Of a stretch of 7,774 bases of DNA, positions 5,614 through 7,774 are shown in pieces; position 1 is the stretch's first letter; each line of letters begins with the position of its first letter. The position numbers were made by a program, and so were the translations under genes. Source of the stretch: Roseomonas sp. (GTDB lineage: Bacteria > Pseudomonadota > Alphaproteobacteria > Acetobacterales > Acetobacteraceae); assembly GCA_020249415.1 (NCBI GenBank), contig JADCFR010000021.1:1-7774 (forward strand), in the 5' to 3' direction. The notes under the pieces were generated by a model. That model did not search any database, was not told where the DNA came from, and worked only from the letters and a program-made list of their open reading frames with translations.

Positions 5614-6792
5614 ATGTCCTTGCCCATGCCGCAGCGTCGGAGCCTTGCCGTGCTGGCGCTGCTTGCTGCCGCCTCGATGGTATCAGCGCCAAGCGTCGCC
5701 CAATCACCCCCGGTGCAAACCTGCCAGCTTGGTGAATTCACGCTGGAAAGCGGTGCCAAGGTGCCGAATTTCCGCATGACCTATATCACCCATGGCACGC
5801 TGAATGCGGAAAAGAGCAATGCGATACTGTCCATCCATGGGCTGCGCGGCGATCGCACCACGCAATCCGCCTGGGCGGGGCCGGGCAGGGCGCTGGATAC
5901 GGATCGCTATTTTGTCATCCAGCCCGATACCATGGGTGTTGCTTCGCTTGATCCCAATGCGACAACATCGCCAACACGTTCGGGCATGAATATGGCGTTT
6001 CCGCGCTTTACCATGCGCGACATGGTGAAGGCCGAACACCGAATGCTCACGGAATGTCTGGGCATTCGCAAATTGGTGGCGGTGACGGGCACGTCCATGG
6101 GCGGCATTGCTTCCATGCAATGGGCAGTCAGCTTCCCCGATTTCATGGAGGCGGTGATTCCATTGGTGCCTCAGGCGCATGTGAACCGCCAGAGTAATTT
6201 CATCTGGGAAGCCGCGCGCCAGACCATCATGCTGGACCCGAAATGGCGTGATGGCGCTTATCCTGCGGATGATCCGCCCAAGCGCGGCACCGGCATTGGC
6301 ATGTTGATCCAGAATGCTTTCGGCATCAGCGCCGGCGGGTTTGAGGAAATGTTTGCCACCGCCGATCAGGTGCGCGGCTTCTATCGCCAATCCGCCGAAC
6401 AGATCGGCAATACCACCCAGGCGCGCGATTGGATTTATCGCACCTGGGCCATTGAAAGCCACGATATTGCGCAAACGCCGGGCTTCAATGGCGATCTGAT
6501 CGCGGCGGCGCGTTCCATCAAGGCGCGGCTTTTGCTGATCCCGAATTGCTTCGATCAATTGCTGCCGCCTGGCGAAAGCGGTGTCATGACGGTGGCCGCC
6601 CATGCGCCCAACGCGAAGATTGTGGATGTTGATGATCTTGCCGGCCATGGCGGTACGCGGGCGCCGCGTGGCATCGCCACCATCACCAGTGAAATACGTG
6701 ATTTGCTGCAAAGGATTTCGGATGGGCGCCCAGGCTTCAGCGGCCCGCAATATCCGCGCCACTGGTCCCGGCCGGACCGGTGCCCGGGCTGA
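5614..6792 (+). CDS. Exported alpha/beta hydrolase, homoserine O-acetyltransferase (MetX)-like fold
   Basis: A 392-residue alpha/beta-hydrolase. Residues 1-29 form a signal peptide (QRR, a Leu/Ala core, then SVA before Gln), so the enzyme probably works in the periplasm or outside. After it come LSIHGLRGD (72-80, oxyanion-hole loop), GPGRALDTDRYFVIQPD (89-105), the stretch most like MetX, the nucleophile elbow GTSMGG with Ser161, Asp314 in NCFDQLLPP and His345 in GHGG. A full Ser-Asp-His triad is thus in place. True MetX enzymes are cytoplasmic and use acetyl-CoA, which is absent from the periplasm, so I infer hydrolysis rather than acyl transfer. The natural substrate is unknown. The last 20 or so residues are Pro/Arg-rich and look unconserved. 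It converges on the VIT gene. Confidence 0.85.
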   Translation: MSLPMPQRRSLAVLALLAAASMVSAPSVAQSPPVQTCQLGEFTLESGAKVPNFRMTYITHGTLNAEKSNAILSIHGLRGDRTTQSAWAGPGRALDTDRYFVIQPDTMGVASLDPNATTSPTRSGMNMAFPRFTMRDMVKAEHRMLTECLGIRKLVAVTGTSMGGIASMQWAVSFPDFMEAVIPLVPQAHVNRQSNFIWEAARQTIMLDPKWRDGAYPADDPPKRGTGIGMLIQNAFGISAGGFEEMFATADQVRGFYRQSAEQIGNTTQARDWIYRTWAIESHDIAQTPGFNGDLIAAARSIKARLLLIPNCFDQLLPPGESGVMTVAAHAPNAKIVDVDDLAGHGGTRAPRGIATITSEIRDLLQRISDGRPGFSGPQYPRHWSRPDRCPG

Positions 6793-6825
6793 AATGCTTG
6801 GCCGTCCGCGCAGCATCCAAAACCA

Positions 6826-6855
6826 ACCCGATCAGAGCATCAGTTCTGATCGGGT
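6826..6855 (-). terminator. Hairpin between convergent genes, likely terminator
   Basis: An 11-bp perfect stem (6826-6836 with 6845-6855, core CCCGATCAGA/TCTGATCGGG) extends through a G-T and a C-G pair to an ATCA tetraloop. It sits between the stops of the plus-strand hydrolase (6792) and the minus-strand VIT gene (6865). On the minus strand it is followed by the T-rich TTGGTTTTGG, which favours terminating the VIT transcript. On the plus strand no T-run follows, so action there would be weaker. Confidence 0.6.
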
Positions 6856-6864
6856 CGTGTGTCG

Positions 6865-7620
6865 CTAACCGCCGACGAGCTTCGCCACCATATAGGCAAC
6901 ACTCGCGGCCAGCCCGCCAATGAATAGCGTCTGCACCGCGCCGCGTGTGGCGGGCAGGCCGGTCGCTTTCGCCTTCAACCAGCCAAACCCCGCCAGCGCC
7001 ACGCCGGTGATGCAGGCGGAAATCACCAAGGCCTGTTGCGTGCTATCCAGCAACATATAGGGCGACAGCGGCAATAACCCGCCCACCACATAGGCGCCGC
7101 CGATCGTGACCGCAGAGCGCGCCGCGCGATCCGGCTGCGGTTCCTTCAAATCCAATTCGAAGCGCATCATGAAATCCACCCAGCGGCGCTTATCGGCGCA
7201 GATGCTGTCCACCGCCATGCGGAGCGCATCACCGCGCACCCCATAGCGATGCAGGATGGCGGCCACTTCCCAGCGTTCGCGATCCGGGTAGATTTCGGTT
7301 TCTTCCTCTTCACGCTTGCGTTCGGCGGCGAAATGCTCGGCATCGGTGCGCGCAGCCAGATACCCGCCGAGCCCCATCGCAACGCAACCGGCCGCAATTT
7401 CCGCAAGACCTGCCGTGACAATCAGCGGATTGGCCGCAACCGCACCTGACAAGGCTGCGGCCAGTGCAAAGGGCACGGTCAGGCCATCAGCGGTGCCGAT
7501 CACCAGATCACGCACCACCTCATTCTGCGTGAAATGGCGTTCCTCATGCGGCGGGCCGGGCGGCATGGGCCATAGCCCGTCGCGGCTGGGCGCTTCGGAT
7601 TCGGGGGGCTGCGTGCTCAT
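6865..7620 (-). CDS. VIT1/CCC1-family iron/manganese transporter
   Basis: A 251-residue inner-membrane protein of the vacuolar iron transporter family, which moves Fe2+ or Mn2+ out of the cytoplasm. Five membrane segments fall at about 37-60, 64-90, 168-190, 196-216 and 225-249. Between helices 2 and 3 is an acidic cytoplasmic domain (91-160) with RKREEEETEIYPDRERWEV, the family's metal-binding region. Glu34, Asp38, Asp45, Glu74 and Met82 have the same spacing as the ion-path residues I recall for the eucalyptus VIT1 structure. A second Met of that path is replaced by Gly78. The N-terminal 30 residues are Pro-rich with His25 and His29. No Shine-Dalgarno is clear before the ATG at 7620, and Met19 is an alternative start. 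Transport of iron or manganese is a family inference. Confidence 0.9.
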   Translation of the reverse strand: MSTQPPESEAPSRDGLWPMPPGPPHEERHFTQNEVVRDLVIGTADGLTVPFALAAALSGAVAANPLIVTAGLAEIAAGCVAMGLGGYLAARTDAEHFAAERKREEEETEIYPDRERWEVAAILHRYGVRGDALRMAVDSICADKRRWVDFMMRFELDLKEPQPDRAARSAVTIGGAYVVGGLLPLSPYMLLDSTQQALVISACITGVALAGFGWLKAKATGLPATRGAVQTLFIGGLAASVAYMVAKLVGG

Positions 7621-7653
7621 CTCACAACAGGCTTTAGCGCAGAAACGAGTGGT

Positions 7654-7774
7654 TTAGCGAGGGGAATGCGCGGCCATTTCCTCCGGCCCGGTCAGGCCGG
7701 CCAAGGCTTCCTCCTCCGCCGTCAGATGCAAGGCGAGCAAGGCTTCCAAGGCGAATAGGGTGCGCCTTAGCGCC
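7654..7774 (-). CDS. C-terminal end of a gene with hemerythrin-like tail (cut by window edge)
   Basis: A minus-strand frame is open from the window edge to a TAA at 7656-7654. The last 39 residues read as a Leu/Ala-rich helix LEALLALHLTAEEEALAGL followed by GPEEMAAHSPR. The His-x3-Glu-Glu spacing (HLTAEE) in an amphipathic helix near the C-terminus resembles the last metal-binding helix of hemerythrin HHE domains, which bind a di-iron centre. The evidence is short, so the family is only suggested. It ends 33 bases before the VIT start in the same direction, so the two are probably co-transcribed. The remainder of the gene is outside the window. Confidence 0.5.
   Translation of the reverse strand, partial: ALRRTLFALEALLALHLTAEEEALAGLTGPEEMAAHSPR

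Noticed and set aside
5704..6816. A 370-codon minus-strand open frame opposite the exported hydrolase
   Set aside because: It has an Arg/His-rich antisense composition with no recognisable motif, while the plus strand has an intact catalytic triad.

Overview
The window is GC-rich (roughly 60% by eye), gene-dense DNA. Its codon use and gene style point to an alphaproteobacterium, most likely of the Rhodospirillales/Acetobacteraceae type. That placement is inferred from composition and family resemblance, with no marker gene to prove it. I see no tRNA, rRNA, CRISPR array, insertion sequence or phage gene. I read this as ordinary chromosome and found no undescribed multi-gene system. The oddities are an unusual operon, a divergent outer-membrane barrel, an exported MetX-like enzyme and a possible iron-handling gene pair.

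Left block (1-4022, all minus strand). Six genes read leftward and are tightly packed. They are a class II aldolase/adducin family protein (3237-4022), a small outer-membrane beta-barrel with a PagL-like C-terminus (2629-3240), an EamA/DMT-family permease (1745-2629), an RlmI-type 23S rRNA cytosine methyltransferase (512-1702), a DUF3293-type small protein (126-515), and the start of a membrane protein cut by the window edge (1-138). Four of the five junctions overlap, by 1, 4 or 13 bases, so this looks like one translationally coupled transcription unit despite the mixed functions.

Centre (4023-5448). A 181-base divergent intergenic region separates the aldolase operon from a plus-strand bimetallic M20-type amidohydrolase of the N-carbamoyl-L-amino-acid hydrolase/allantoate amidohydrolase family. 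The shared control region holds a 7-bp inverted repeat with a 13-base spacer.

Right block (5449-7774). A 165-base spacer with several stem-loops leads to a plus-strand alpha/beta hydrolase. It has the homoserine O-acetyltransferase (MetX) type of fold but carries a signal peptide, so it probably acts in the periplasm or outside the cell. It converges on a minus-strand VIT1/CCC1-family metal transporter, with a strong hairpin between the two genes that probably serves as a terminator. Upstream of the VIT gene is the C-terminal end of a further minus-strand gene whose tail resembles a hemerythrin HHE helix. If so, the two may form a small iron or oxygen-related unit.

Functional links between blocks are weak. 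The aldolase and the carbamoylase-type hydrolase could belong to one small-molecule catabolic locus sharing a divergent promoter region, but that is inference.
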